Source: Archivesica marissinica (lineage: Eukaryota > Mollusca > Bivalvia > Venerida > Vesicomyidae). From it: a stretch of 64,000 nucleotides of DNA. Where the stretch lies: positions 44,137,372-44,201,371 of the forward strand of contig CM026398.1 of assembly GCA_014843695.1 (NCBI GenBank). Direction: 5' to 3'. The stretch's first letter is position 1. Each line of letters begins with the position of its first letter. A program made the position numbers and the translations under genes. The notes beneath the pieces were generated by a model. It ran no database searches. It saw only the letters and a program-made list of their open reading frames with translations, and was not told the DNA's origin. This document shows, piece by piece, positions 21,413 through 32,883 of the stretch.

Positions 21413-21600
21413 ACTTAGACACATTTTCATGGGCAGGCTTAGCCGACCTAAGAGCGTCGGATTTGGAATGGAAAGGTCCCACGTTCGATACTCGGTCAGG
21501 CCAAGTATGTTGTGTCATTGAGCAAGGCACCTCACACACATTGCTTAGGTCGGCTAAGCCTGCCCAGGAAAAGATGTCTAGGTCCCTGCATGGGGATTGA
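21413..21600. mobile_element. Foldback compound of S5 SINE ends
   Basis: Inverted arms GGGCAGGCTTAGCCGACCTAAG and CTTAGGTCGGCTAAGCCTGCCC, within about 60-bp inverted ends (CCCCTTGCGGGACTTAGAC... / ...GTCTAGGTCCCTGCATGGGG), flank an S5 tRNA-like core (GCGTCGGATTTGGAATGG). It looks like two S5 3' ends joined head to head, giving a self-complementary unit. Confidence 0.65.
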
Positions 21601-21675
21601 CATTAATACATACATACAGGAGCCTCCCACTCCTAGTTACAGTTATATGGCAACAACCAGCTTAGCGACAGTTGT

Positions 21676-21898
21676 GATAACGCAATGGTAGCGCATACGC
21701 TTAATGTGTGAGCAGCCCAGAGTTCACGTTCAGCTGTGTGCTTTACACCGTGCACGTAAAAGAACCAGAGGAGATTCTGGAATGGATCTCTGTCTGTATC
21801 ATGCACTATCCTCCAAAATCTAAAATAACTAATCTCTTCAGTAGGCGTCGCTCATATGGGTAACCGGTAGCAACGATAAATAAACGTAAACACACACT
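21676..21898 (+). mobile_element. SINE, S1 body with a different tRNA-like head
   Basis: The head GTGATAACGCAATGGTAGCGC...CAGCCCAGAGTTCACG differs from the S1 copy at 566, but the body (GCTTTACACCGTGCACG, ACTAATCTCTTCAG) is the same. This suggests head swapping between SINE groups. Confidence 0.65.
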
Positions 21899-21940
21899 TA
21901 AATTGCATATTACCGATGGGTTACAGTTTGGAACTTAGGG

Positions 21941-22940
21941 NNNNNNNNNNNNNNNNNNNNNNNNNNNNNNNNNNNNNNNNNNNNNNNNNNNNNNNNNNNN
22001 NNNNNNNNNNNNNNNNNNNNNNNNNNNNNNNNNNNNNNNNNNNNNNNNNNNNNNNNNNNNNNNNNNNNNNNNNNNNNNNNNNNNNNNNNNNNNNNNNNNN
22101 NNNNNNNNNNNNNNNNNNNNNNNNNNNNNNNNNNNNNNNNNNNNNNNNNNNNNNNNNNNNNNNNNNNNNNNNNNNNNNNNNNNNNNNNNNNNNNNNNNNN
22201 NNNNNNNNNNNNNNNNNNNNNNNNNNNNNNNNNNNNNNNNNNNNNNNNNNNNNNNNNNNNNNNNNNNNNNNNNNNNNNNNNNNNNNNNNNNNNNNNNNNN
22301 NNNNNNNNNNNNNNNNNNNNNNNNNNNNNNNNNNNNNNNNNNNNNNNNNNNNNNNNNNNNNNNNNNNNNNNNNNNNNNNNNNNNNNNNNNNNNNNNNNNN
22401 NNNNNNNNNNNNNNNNNNNNNNNNNNNNNNNNNNNNNNNNNNNNNNNNNNNNNNNNNNNNNNNNNNNNNNNNNNNNNNNNNNNNNNNNNNNNNNNNNNNN
22501 NNNNNNNNNNNNNNNNNNNNNNNNNNNNNNNNNNNNNNNNNNNNNNNNNNNNNNNNNNNNNNNNNNNNNNNNNNNNNNNNNNNNNNNNNNNNNNNNNNNN
22601 NNNNNNNNNNNNNNNNNNNNNNNNNNNNNNNNNNNNNNNNNNNNNNNNNNNNNNNNNNNNNNNNNNNNNNNNNNNNNNNNNNNNNNNNNNNNNNNNNNNN
22701 NNNNNNNNNNNNNNNNNNNNNNNNNNNNNNNNNNNNNNNNNNNNNNNNNNNNNNNNNNNNNNNNNNNNNNNNNNNNNNNNNNNNNNNNNNNNNNNNNNNN
22801 NNNNNNNNNNNNNNNNNNNNNNNNNNNNNNNNNNNNNNNNNNNNNNNNNNNNNNNNNNNNNNNNNNNNNNNNNNNNNNNNNNNNNNNNNNNNNNNNNNNN
22901 NNNNNNNNNNNNNNNNNNNNNNNNNNNNNNNNNNNNNNNN
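21941..22940. other. Assembly gap of exactly 1000 N
   Basis: The round number suggests a fixed-size scaffold join with unknown true length. Open frames reported through it are meaningless. Confidence 0.99.
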
Positions 22941-25181
22941 AACGACAGCCATTTAGCTATCATTGCAGTGGATAAGTAGAGGCCATATCTATCCCACCTC
23001 CATAGATATTACTGGGACTACATAGAGATTTAGGTTAATATACTATTATATCTCCATACAAACGACAGCCATTTAGCTATCATGCAGTGGATAAGTAGTC
23101 ACCATATCTATCCCACCTCCATAGATATTACTGGGACTACATAGAGATTTAGGTTAATATACTAGTATATCTCCATACAAACCACAGCCATTTAGCCCTT
23201 TCCTTCATAGAGATTTAGGTTAATATACTATTATATCTCCATACAAACCACAGCCATTTAGCCCTTTCCTTCATAGAGATTTAGGTTAATATACTATTAT
23301 ATCTCCATACAAACCACAGCCATTTAACCCTTTCCTTCATAGAGATTTAGGTTAATATACTATTATATCTCCATACAAACGACAGCCATTTAGCCCTTTC
23401 CTTCATAGAGATTTAGGTTAATATACTATTATATCTCCATACAAACGACAGCCATTTAGCCCTTTCCTTCATAGAGATTTAGGTTAATATACTATTATAT
23501 CTCCATACAAACGACAGCCATTTAACCCTTTCCTTCATAGAGATTTAGGTTAATATACTATTATATCTCCATACAAACGACAGCCATTTAACCCTTTCCT
23601 TCATAGAGATTTAGGTTAATATACTATTATATCTCCATACAAACGACAGCCATTTAACCCTTTCCTTCATAGAGATTTAGGTTAATATACTATTATATCT
23701 CCATACAAACGACAGCCATTTAACCCTTTCCTTCATAGAGATTTAGGTTAATATACTATTATATCTCCATACAAACCACAGCCATTTAACCCTTTCTTCA
23801 TAGAGATTTAGGTTAATATACTATTATATCTCCATACAAACGACAGCCATTTAACCCTTTCCTTCATAGAGATTTAGGTTAATATACTATTATATCTCCA
23901 TACAAACCACAGCCATTTAACCCTTTCTTCATAGAGATTTAGGTTAATATACTATTATATCTCCATACAAACGACAGCCATTTAACCCTTTCCTTCATAG
24001 AGATTTAGGTTAATATACTATTATATCTCCATACAAACCACAGCCATTTAACCCTTTCTTCATAGAGATTTAGGTTAATATACTATTATATCTCCATACA
24101 AACGACAGCCATTTAACCCTTTCCTTCATAGAGATTTAGGTTAATATACTATTATATCTCCATACAAACGACAGCCATTTAACCCTTTCTTCATAGAGAT
24201 TTAGGTTAATATACTATTATATCTCCATACAAACGACAGCCATTTAACCCTTTCCTTCATAGAGATTTAGGTTAATATACTATTATATCTCCATACAAAC
24301 GACAGCCATTTAACCCTTTCTTCATAGAGATTTAGGTTAATATACTATTATATCTCCATACAAACGACAGCCATTTAACCCTTTCCTTCATAGAGATTTA
24401 GGTTAATATACTATTATATCTCCATACAAACGACAGCCATTTAACCCTTTCCTTCATAGAGATTTAGGTTAATATACTATTATATCTCCATACAAACGAC
24501 AGCCATTTAACCCTTTCCTTCATAGAGATTTAGGTTAATATACTATTATATCTCCATACAAACGACAGCCATTTAACCCTTTCCTTCATAGAGATTTAGG
24601 TTAATATACTATTATATCTCCATACAAACGACAGCCATTTAGCTATCATGCAGTGGATAGTAGTCGCCATATCTATCCCACCTCCATAGATATTACCATG
24701 ACTACATAGAGATTTAGGTTAATATACTATTATATCTCCATACAAACCACAGCCATTTAGCTATCATGCAGTGGATAAGTAGTCGCCATATGTATCCCAC
24801 CTCCATAGATATTAGGCCATAATAAAATATTTCCTAGATTTTCATCCCCGCCCGCCCCCGTTTTTAGGGCCCGCCCCGATTTTTTTTATTACTATTTGAA
24901 AAAAAAAAAAAATCTTGTCAAGTTGAATCTTGTCAAAACACCATTTTATCAGCATAAATATCGATATCCTGAAAATATAAAATAAAATTTCACCCCCCCC
25001 AAAAAAATTTGGATGAAAATCTAGGATTTATTTTATTATGGCCTTACTGGGACTACATAGAGATTTAGGTTAATATACTATTATATCTCCATACAAACCA
25101 CAGCCATTTAGCTATCATGCAGTGGATAAGTAGTCCTAATATATATCCCACCTCCATAGATATTACTGGGACTACATGAGA
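22941..25181. repeat. Composite 66-bp / about 118-bp tandem array
   Basis: The core (about 23190-24640, near 22 copies) has a 66-bp unit, TTCATAGAGATTTAGGTTAATA...CCATTTAACCCTTTCC, with a 65-bp variant lacking one C. The two form an alternating pattern over part of the core. On both sides lie longer units of about 118 bp, in which GCTATCATGCAGTGGATAAG...ATTACTGGGACTACA replaces ACCCTTTCCTTCA. The left edge is cut by the N gap. A MITE interrupts the right edge. Confidence 0.9.
24815..25043. mobile_element. PIF/Harbinger-like MITE with TTA duplication
   Basis: Terminal inverted repeats begin GGCCATAATAAAATA and extend 33 bp with about two mismatches. TTA at 24812-24814 and 25044-25046 restores the array's ATATTACTGGG when the element is removed. 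A 3-bp TTA duplication with GG..C ends is typical of Harbinger elements. The interior is C-rich, then A-rich. Confidence 0.8.
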
Positions 25182-25199
25182 TTCTGGCCTTTATTTTGA

Positions 25200-25360
25200 A
25201 CATTGTTGGCTACTACATTGTCAATGTATGTCGTATTGGTAGTGGCGTCAAGAGGTGCTTCTATGAGGGAAAGGGTTTATGAACATTGGTCTGGCTACTA
25301 CATTGTCAATGTATGTTGTATTGGTAGTGGCGTCAAGAGGTGCTTCTATGAGGGAAATGA
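25200..25360. repeat. Two-copy direct repeat, about 83-bp spacing
   Basis: The block GGCTACTACATTGTCAATGTATG...GGTGCTTCTATGAGGGAAA occurs twice. Related words (GTCAATGTATGTGATATTGGTA) appear at 3540-3600. A fragment of the TA MITE (GTGCTAAGCAGACACTTTC...ACAGGTTTGACCAC) follows at about 25373-25435. Confidence 0.7.
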
Positions 25361-25685
25361 TTAAGCATCAACTTGTGCTAAGCAGACACTTTCTGTACAT
25401 CACTTTACTGGTTGTTTAAAACAGGTTTGACCACATTGTATATTCAATTCTAGAGCTCACTACAAATTACCATACAAAATGTACACAAAATTACATCAAT
25501 ATATCTGGCATGATGCAAATATGTCTGTAAATAATGCTAGAAACAAGAAACAAGCACTTACCTCATGCACATGTGATATATCTCTTTATTTTCAAACATA
25601 CTATAAATGTTCCAATGTGTCCACAGACTACGGGACATCGAGATGGCACACATTAGAACATGTACATAATGTAACCGATTGTGTA

Positions 25686-26045
25686 AAAATATCTCAGCGT
25701 ACAGCACATTCTAATCATCCATTCCTTAAAATATCTCAGTGTGCATCACATTCTAATCATCCGCTCCTTAAAATATCTCAGTGTCCATCACATTCTAATC
25801 ATCCGCTCCTTAAAATATCTCAGTGTACAGCACATTCTAATCATCCGCTCCTTAAAATATCTCAGTGTGCATCACATTCTAATCATCCACTCCTTAAAAT
25901 ATCTCAGTGTACAGCACATTCTAATCATCCGCTCCTTAAAATATCTCAGTGTGCACAACATTCTAATCATCCGCTCCTTAAAATATCTCAGTGTGCACAA
26001 CATTCTAATCATCCGCTCCTTAAAATATCTCAGTGTGCACCCACT
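25686..26045 (+). repeat. 42-bp minisatellite, about 8.5 copies
   Basis: Unit AAAATATCTCAGTGTGCATC plus ACATTCTAATCATCCGCTCCTT. It keeps one frame open (14-residue unit, SNHPLLKISQC...), continuing a 190-residue frame from 25479. The non-repeat start of that frame matches no family I recognise, so no gene is called. Confidence 0.85.
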
Positions 26046-27086
26046 CCTTAGAATATCTCGGTATGCAGCATAGTAACATAGTGGTCCACGTTGTTTTCTA
26101 TATAATAATGATGAAACTTCAAAGTCCTCCAGCTTAAGTCATTAATAAATGCAATGTGATCCCAACCCACACACGGCTCCTCAGTAACCGAGTGGTGTGG
26201 TCGGTGGGTAAGATCGTTCTGCTGATATGACTGCTGGAAGTAAGTGACATATAATGCTGGAAATCTGGAATGAGATGTCTTGTGAAAATGTTGAACAACA
26301 TTAAATTATATACATATTCAATAATACTTGTAATGTAACCCGTTATAACATAATATAGTTGTGTATGCGACGGTAATTGTATTCAAGAAAAGGGATCCTA
26401 ACTATGCTATTGCAACTATTCCTGTGTTATATACCATTCTTGAATAAAATATTGTTTAAGCTCAACTATATACAGTGACACTGTGTTACTAGTGGCCTAG
26501 TGGTTAAGGCCTATAGAGCGGGAGGTCGAAGGTTCGCCAGGGGTTCGTTCTGATATGGCCGGTTGGTGAACAACCAGCTAGTTAAATAATGGTTACCGAT
26601 TGCGTGGCGCCTGGTATACAAGCATAGGATTCGGGAAGTACCGATGTTCATAAAAAGAGGTGTCTCATAAGTCAGAAATGGCTGGCCCTTTAAATATGGG
26701 TGACACTATAATAAACAAAAGCTATATACACAGTACAATGTGGTGTTATATATACACAATGAATAAGTAATGCATTCTCTATGCGCTAAAAGTAAAATTA
26801 TTACAGACATCCCCTTTAATATTACTTGTTCAACATGTTTTCTATGGAACAAACTTGAGCGGTAGATGTATAGAGATTGCTTAGATAGGAAGCCACAGAA
26901 TACTCCCATGAGACGATTGTAAGTTTGGATAAATAGTTTGTTGCCGTCGAGTTGGGGCGTGTGGTACACTATAACCATTCAGGTTAAACGGCACGGAACA
27001 CGAATGCACATGTTGGTTTCACATCTCATTTACAATGAAATAAAATTATGAGATATGGAACCAAGACTCTCACACCTGCTGGAATC
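26046..27086. other. No gene recognised; one tRNA-like stretch
   Basis: At about 26488-26560 the sequence GTGGCCTAGTGGTTAAGGCC...GAAGGTTCGCC resembles a tRNA head and may start a further SINE. The rest is unique AT-rich DNA. Confidence 0.4.
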
Positions 27087-27348
27087 ACAGGAGATGCAGC
27101 AGTACCACAGGAGATGCAGCAGTACCACAGGAGATGCAGCAGTACCACAGGAGATGCAGCAGTACCACAGGAGATGCAGCAGTACCACAGGAGATGCAGC
27201 AGTACCACAGGAGATGCAGCAGTACCACAGGAGATGCAGCAGTACCACAGGAGATGCAGCAGTACCACAGGAGATGCAGCAGTACCACAGGAGATGCAGC
27301 AGTACCACAGGAGATGCAGCAGTACCACAGGAGATGCAGCAGTACCAC
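27087..27348. repeat. 20-bp minisatellite, about 13 near-perfect copies
   Basis: Unit CAGGAGATGCAGCAGTACCA. Copies appear identical, which suggests recent expansion. Both strands are open in several frames because the unit has no stop codon in them. Confidence 0.95.
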
Positions 27349-27416
27349 CGATTGGTGGCTGCCCGTGATAATGTCAAGATAAGATGTAGTTCCCACTATT
27401 TACTACCCCAGACGTC

Positions 27417-27640
27417 GTGATGGCGCAGTGGTAGAGTGTTCGTTTCAGGTGTGAGAGGCAGCCCAGAGTTCGCGCCTCGCTGTACCAGTTATGATTGTGC
27501 CCTTAGGCAACGTATTTAAATTCCACATTGCCTCTTCTCTCTCCCTCGTTGCGATGGATTCCATCAGGAATGAGTTCTCGAGAGTGATTAATACAAGTTG
27601 TAGGAACTTGTTTTGTAATCGAGCTAAAATAAATTTGTAT
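27417..27640 (+). mobile_element. tRNA-derived SINE, group S4
   Basis: The head GTCGTGATGGCGCAGTGGTAGAG...CAGAGTTCGCGCC is followed by a body with CCCTCGTTGCGATGGATTCC and a tail GAGAGTGATTAATACAAG...AATAAATTTG. Reverse copies: 38195-38372, 42216-42562 (diverged) and 43918-43995 (fragment). Confidence 0.7.
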
Positions 27641-28178
27641 AAACTACTACCACAGAAACACATGCAGTACCTATACAGAACATTTTACCCAACCAAACAG
27701 ATTTTTCATGTAAGCTCAATGGGTTAGAGCATTTTGAGTATCTTTTTTACAGCAATTGTTTTATTTAAAAAATATCTATCTGCACCCATTTATTTATTCT
27801 AGACTTAACATACAAGCAGGTCTACACACTATCATAGGAGATGTCCTAAACTAATTCTCAACAATCATCAATAGAAATGCTATGGCATCTAAAATGAATT
27901 TTCTCTTGGCAACAAACAGTGAATGTATAATTGCCTGCATTGTTACGACATGTAATTCAGGTAATAAATGCCGGGTATAAAATCAGCAGCATGTACGATA
28001 TGCATAAACGGCACCTTCCATTTAATGTGTATGGCACAAAAAATGCAAAGATTATTTCCAGAGAATTCTGCACATTGTGCTTCATACTGATCCCAAGCAA
28101 TGAAACAAAATTAATGCATTAAACGAACACGAACATTTATTGATTTCTAGCAATGTTTGACTTTTATTTGAGTAACCA
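27641..28178. other. No gene recognised
   Basis: Unique AT-rich sequence without a supported exon. Confidence 0.5.
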
Positions 28179-28373
28179 TTAACTAGCCGAATAAATTGGA
28201 CGGAGTGTACAAGCAACATAAAAATATAGATCCCGATCAGACGAGGCTGTTGTTTGCTATTCACACCATCATATGTTTTAGCTCCACTCTTCGAATAGCA
28301 AACAACATAGAGCCCGATCAGACAGCATGTTTTGTGCAAAAGTGACATTAGTCAATGATTGGCAGGTTAAGGG
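28179..28373 (+). mobile_element. TTAA MITE, family C
   Basis: TTAA 28179-28182 begins a damaged left end (AGCCGAATAAATTGGA). The right end GGCAGGTTAAGGG is followed by TCAA. Internal modules ATAGATCCCGATCAGACGAGG and AGAGCCCGATCAGACAG match the other copies. Confidence 0.65.
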
Positions 28374-28657
28374 TCAACTTTTCACAAATTGCTGTATCGG
28401 GTACCGGTAGCATAAGATCAATACTAAGACACAATATTCCTTGCTTACTCCATAATAAAACCTCTAATTTACATTTACTTATATTTCCATTTTTAAATAA
28501 TAATTGATTCAGTATTTTAAGTAACCTGTCCATTGTACAGGAGCCATTCTTTGAACAGATTTATTTTGATGAATTTATTATTTCTACATTAACTGCCTTA
28601 CTAAGCATCTATTTTACAAATATCATTCAGACCTTTGTAAATGGTTGTCGACTAGTG

Positions 28658-28837
28658 GTGGTTTTACGTTTATTTATCGTCGCTACCGGTTGCCCATATG
28701 AGCGACGCCTCATGAAGAGATTAGTCATTTTAGATTTTTGGAGGATAGTGCACGATACAGACAGAGACCCATTCCAGAGTCTCCTCTGGTTCTTTTACGT
28801 GCACGGTGTAAAGCACCAACACAAGACCTCGGTTTAG
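28658..28837 (-). mobile_element. SINE group S1, 5'-truncated
   Basis: The reverse of the S1 body (TTTATTTATCGTCGCTACCGG to AGACCTCGGTTT). It abuts a truncated TA MITE at 28838. Confidence 0.75.
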
Positions 28838-28943
28838 AGGTAACCTCCATTAAGCAGCAAACCTGTATTAAGCAGCCAGGGTCCAGATTCCCGCTATGTT
28901 GTTTTAGTATACATTTGACCTCTGCTTAAGACAGGTTTGACTG
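28838..28943 (+). mobile_element. Truncated pogo/Tigger-like TA MITE
   Basis: It contains ACCTCCATTAAGCAGC and the intact right end ACAGGTTTGACTG followed by TA. The left end is replaced by the S1 SINE. Confidence 0.7.
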
Positions 28944-29720
28944 TAGATGCAATAAAATATGGTTAAATCATTAGGGTGAATGACTTCACCTTAAAAGTAG
29001 CTTTATTTTATCCCATTCCGAAAGCATATTGTGGATTGAAGTTTCTACATGACAAGTACGCACTCAAACATTTGGAGGGGATCAAAATCTTTGCAGCCAT
29101 GTTTTACTCTAATAAAATACCACACTCTATTGAAATTGTAAAATGACCTATTCCTAAAATGATATAAAACTTTACACTGAATTTTGATTTGAGCATTAGA
29201 TTCCTTTAAAATTATGCATTGTAAAGCCGTAAAATACAATGGTCTTACTTCATCACAGTAAGATAGAGGCATGGGGTGAGAAACCATCGTTTGTATGATC
29301 TATATTTGGACTGATGTTTTCTTGATGATACATGCATATAAGGTGATCTTGTCTATAAGACGACCCCCCTACTTTGGTCCCGAAATCTGTGGGTATTAGC
29401 ATGCACTCGCATGTAAGACAGGTTGATAAAATGGACACCACACCATGTATAAATTGCATGTTTGGCTGTGCAAGTTTAAGAAATTTGCATATTCCGAGTG
29501 TTCTTTTCTAATACATAATTATGGATATCATTTAAATCATTTTATTTTTTTAGCACTCACTTATAAGACGGTAAGCCACTTTGATGTAAAAAACTTTGTT
29601 TTATAGGCGAGTATGTACGGTATATAGATATTTGTTCAGCAAAAGATTTAACAAATGAGAAGGTTCACAATAATTGACAGCTACACATTGAAGATAAAAG
29701 TGTGACAATAGATATATAGA
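28944..29720. other. Mostly unrecognised; possible old MITE
   Basis: The part at about 29330-29625 has repeated words such as TATAAGACG and a right end TTATAGGCGAGTATGTACGGTA. A loosely similar TACCGTATTCACCTACTTATAAAG occurs at 55635, inverted. This may be an old DNA-element relic. Confidence 0.3.
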
Positions 29721-29722
29721 TA

Positions 29723-29901
29723 CAGTCAAACCTGTGTTAGTGGTCACCTCCATTAAGCAGCCAACCTGTATTAAGCAGCCAGTTTCCAGATTCCCAATCG
29801 GTTGTTTTATTATATATTTGACCTCTATTAAGCAGCCACCTGTGCTAAGTAGCCACTTTCTCTGATTCCCTTGGCTGGCTGCTTAAGACAAGGTTTGACT
29901 G
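29723..29901 (+). mobile_element. pogo/Tigger-like TA MITE, complete
   Basis: TA at 29721-29722 and 29902-29903 flank CAGTCAAACCTGTGTTAGTGG and an inverted end ACAAGGTTTGACTG. The CAGTCAAACC end and TA duplication fit Tc1/mariner-pogo elements. Internal TTAAGCAGCC words are repeated in both orientations. This is the best reference copy in the window (179 bp). Confidence 0.8.
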
Positions 29902-29903
29902 TA

Positions 29904-30121
29904 TGTTGATGACATCACAACATACAGTCTACATACGCAATGTCGATTTCCGCCGGACCGAACAAAATACTTCGACATAACCGAAATTTGACTTAACGAA
30001 ATTTGATATAAACGGAGCCAGTTATATATAAACTGATAGTATCTGAAACGGGACTTTGATCCGACTTTGAGATAACCGGAGAATGCGGCATAACCGACTT
30101 TGACATAGCGGTTGTAGACAG
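29904..30121. other. Unclassified sequence, possible relic
   Basis: Repeated words CGACATAACCGAAATTTGAC and GACATAGCGG suggest a decayed interspersed element. No ends could be defined. Confidence 0.3.
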
Positions 30122-30506
30122 TAGTGACCTAGTTTCAGTTGTATTTTATATTTCTATAGTGACCTAGTTTCAGTTGTATTTTATATTTCTATAGTGACCT
30201 AGTTTCAGTTGTATTTTATATTTCTATAGTGACCTAGTTTCAGTTGTATTTTATATTTCTATAGTGACCTAGTTTCAGTTGTATTTTATATTTCTATAGT
30301 GACCTAGTTTCAGTTGTATTTTATATTTCTATAGTGACCTAGTTTCAGTTGTATTTTATATTTCTATAGTGACCTAGTTTCAGTTGTATTTTATATTTCT
30401 ATAGTGACCTAGTTTCAGTTGTATTTTATATTTCTATAGTGACCTAGTTTCAGTTGTATTTTATATTTCTATAGTGACCTAGTTTCAGTTGTATTTTATA
30501 TTTCTA
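30122..30506. repeat. 35-bp minisatellite, 11 identical copies
   Basis: Unit TAGTGACCTAGTTTCAGTTG plus TATTTTATATTTCTA. It spans 385 bp, exactly eleven units, and I see no difference between them. This is a very young expansion or the result of assembly copying. Confidence 0.95.
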
Positions 30507-31110
30507 TCTACAGTAATAAAACAAGATGAAAAAGAAATGCTCAGGCTGCCTAATGAACGAGTATTATTATTGGATGAAACAAACGTTAGTTTGAACAGGA
30601 ACCCCAGGGGCAAGCATCCTTCAATCACTCACCAGATGCCATGACGACCAAAAGTTGCCCTAAAACCTTAAATATCAAAGTAAGTATGTCATTCTCATGA
30701 GCTGATATTTAAAATATCCAAACTTGTAGTCATATAGGAAATAAACACCTTGCTATTAGCAAAATTTAACACATGACCAGAATTTGACAAAATTTGGATC
30801 AAACATTGAGTTACTACAGATTTCTTAGGATTCTTTTTAATTTCATCTGTTGACATCGTCTTCTGAATGGAAATTGTCAATGACAGAAAGGAGCTAAGCA
30901 TTCAAGAAAAACAATTGGTGACAATCTTGATTAAACTTGGTTTAAAACTAAATTTGTTTCAACATATAATAGGTTCTTTAATTTGACCTAGTGACCTACT
31001 TGTTATTGGAACTGGGCGAGTTTTCATCAAAATATAACTGTTAGGGGTAACACAAAACATTACGTTGCTATGGTGATTACTATGTTCTTCATTCATTTGA
31101 AGAGTTTGAT
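30507..31110. other. No gene recognised
   Basis: Unique AT-rich sequence between two arrays. Confidence 0.5.
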
Positions 31111-31650
31111 CATTAATGCTGTGGAATAGCAAATTGAGAATACATTAATGCAGTTCAATACCAAATTGAGAATACATTAATGCTGTGGAATAGCAAATTG
31201 AGAATACATTAATGCTGTGGAATACCAAATTGAGAATACATTAATGCTGTGGAATAGCAAATTGAGAATACATTAATGTTGTGGAATACCAAATTGAGAA
31301 TACATTAATGCCATGTAATACCAAATTGAGAATACATTAATGCTGTGGAATACCAAATTGTGAATACATTAATGCTGTGGAATACCAAATTTAGAATACA
31401 TTAATGCTGTGGAATACCAAATTGTGAATACATTAATGCTGTGGAGTCCCAAATTGAGAATACATTAATGCTGTGGAATACCAAATTGAGAATACATTAA
31501 TGCTGTGGAATACCAAATTGAGAATACATTAATGCTGTGGAGTACCAAATTTAGAATACATTAATGATGTGGAGTACCAAATTTAGAATACATTAATGCT
31601 GTGGAATACCAAATTTAGAATACATTACCGGTAATGCAGTGGAATACCAA
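31111..31650. repeat. 32-bp minisatellite, about 17 copies
   Basis: Unit AATACATTAATGCTGTGGAA plus TACCAAATTGAG, with scattered variants (AATAGC, TTTAG, GAGTCCC). Confidence 0.9.
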
Positions 31651-32103
31651 ACGGAACCAAGCTGTCACACACTTGTCATCATGGTTTAGCAAAATCAAAT
31701 AGAGCTACGGTGCTTACAAGACATGCTGACAGACAGACGGACGAAACACGATCACAATACCTCATCTCCAGCTTTGGCTCAGATGAGCTTAAAAAAAGAC
31801 TTGTTCCTGCAAAGTAATTCCCCTAATCTACAGTGTTACTAAAAGCATTTTATATGATATCATAAAATAATTGAACATACAATAAAAGACAGCTTGTATA
31901 GAGACAAAAATGGCCTTCTTTTTAGCAGCCTAAATACACCGAATGACATTAAAGGATAAGTAATAATATGCATGTACTGAATATAACAAATAACCACAAA
32001 ACAGATAAGATTTAAAACAACAAAGTTCTACGATTGGATTTCTGATCTTAGCATCAGGAAAGGTGTTTACCACGACACTCACACACTATACGGCCAATCA
32101 GGA
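31651..32103. other. No gene recognised
   Basis: Unique sequence. Words such as CAGACAGACGGACGAAACACGA recall old LINE or DNA-element tails but cannot be placed. Confidence 0.35.
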
Positions 32104-32640
32104 CAGTTTTCCCATTCTCAGACTGGTACAGTTTTCCCATTCTCAAGACTGGTACAGTTTTCCCATTCTCAGACTGGTACAGTTTTCCCATCCTCAAGAC
32201 TGATACAGTTTTCCCATCCTCAAGACTGATACAGTTTTCCCATCCTCAAGACTGATACAGTTTTCCCATTCTCAGACTGATACAGTTTTCCCATTCTCAG
32301 ACTGGTACAGTTTTCCCATTCTCAGACTGGTACAGTTTTCCCATTCTCAGACTGGTACAGTTTTCCCATTCTCAGACTAGTACAGTTTTCCCATCCTCAA
32401 GACTGATACAGTTTTCCCATCCTCAAGACTGATACAGTTTTCCCATTCTCAGACTGATACAGTTTTCCCATTCTCAGACTGGTACAGTTTTCCCATTCTC
32501 AGACTGGTACAGTTTTCCCATTCTCAGACTGGTACAGTTTTCCCATTCTCAGACTGGTACAGTTTTTCCATTCTCAGACTGGTACAGTTTTCCCATTCTC
32601 AGACTGGTACAGTTTTCCCATTCTCAGACTGGTACAGTTT
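32104..32640. repeat. 25/26-bp minisatellite, about 21 copies
   Basis: A 25-bp unit ACAGTTTTCCCATTCTCAGA-CTGGT is mixed with a 26-bp type that has CATCCTCAAGACTGAT. Blocks of the 26-bp type appear twice, in the same order, which suggests block duplication. Confidence 0.9.
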
Positions 32641-32883
32641 TCAGTATATTTGTATACAGAAAAAGCCTGCTCAGAAGTACTAGTAATAATTTAACTGTTA
32701 GCAAAGTAAACATTACACTAAATAAGTGTCCGAAATATTTACCTATCCGACTACTATTACAGTCACGCAGATTTAAATCTTGCTATTTCGTTCTAAAAGC
32801 CAATGACGGGTAAAAATGTTGGTCGATTTTTGATAATCGTAAAATGAATGAGATCATGTTCACGTACGCATCCATGATGACAC

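Larger units (their letters stand above)
20220..21940 (+). repeat. Inverted duplication, left arm (1721 bp)
   Basis: This block is the reverse complement of 62280-64000. Every position pair I compared sums to 84220, with no indel. It ends at the last base before the N gap, and the right arm runs off the window. Contents are part of an S5 SINE, a nested MITE pair, an S5 compound and an S1 SINE. The small open frames here have no recognisable family. Confidence 0.95.

Noticed and set aside
21916..22963. Open frames of about 345 residues
   Set aside because: They consist of N bases in the assembly gap.
25479..26051. 190-residue protein with 14-residue Cys/His repeats
   Set aside because: Repeat-driven frame. 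Unit differences change amino acids as often as expected by chance, and the N-terminal part has no family resemblance.
27030..27420. Several overlapping frames of about 100 residues on both strands
   Set aside because: All produced by the 20-bp CAGGAGATGCAGCAGTACCA repeat.
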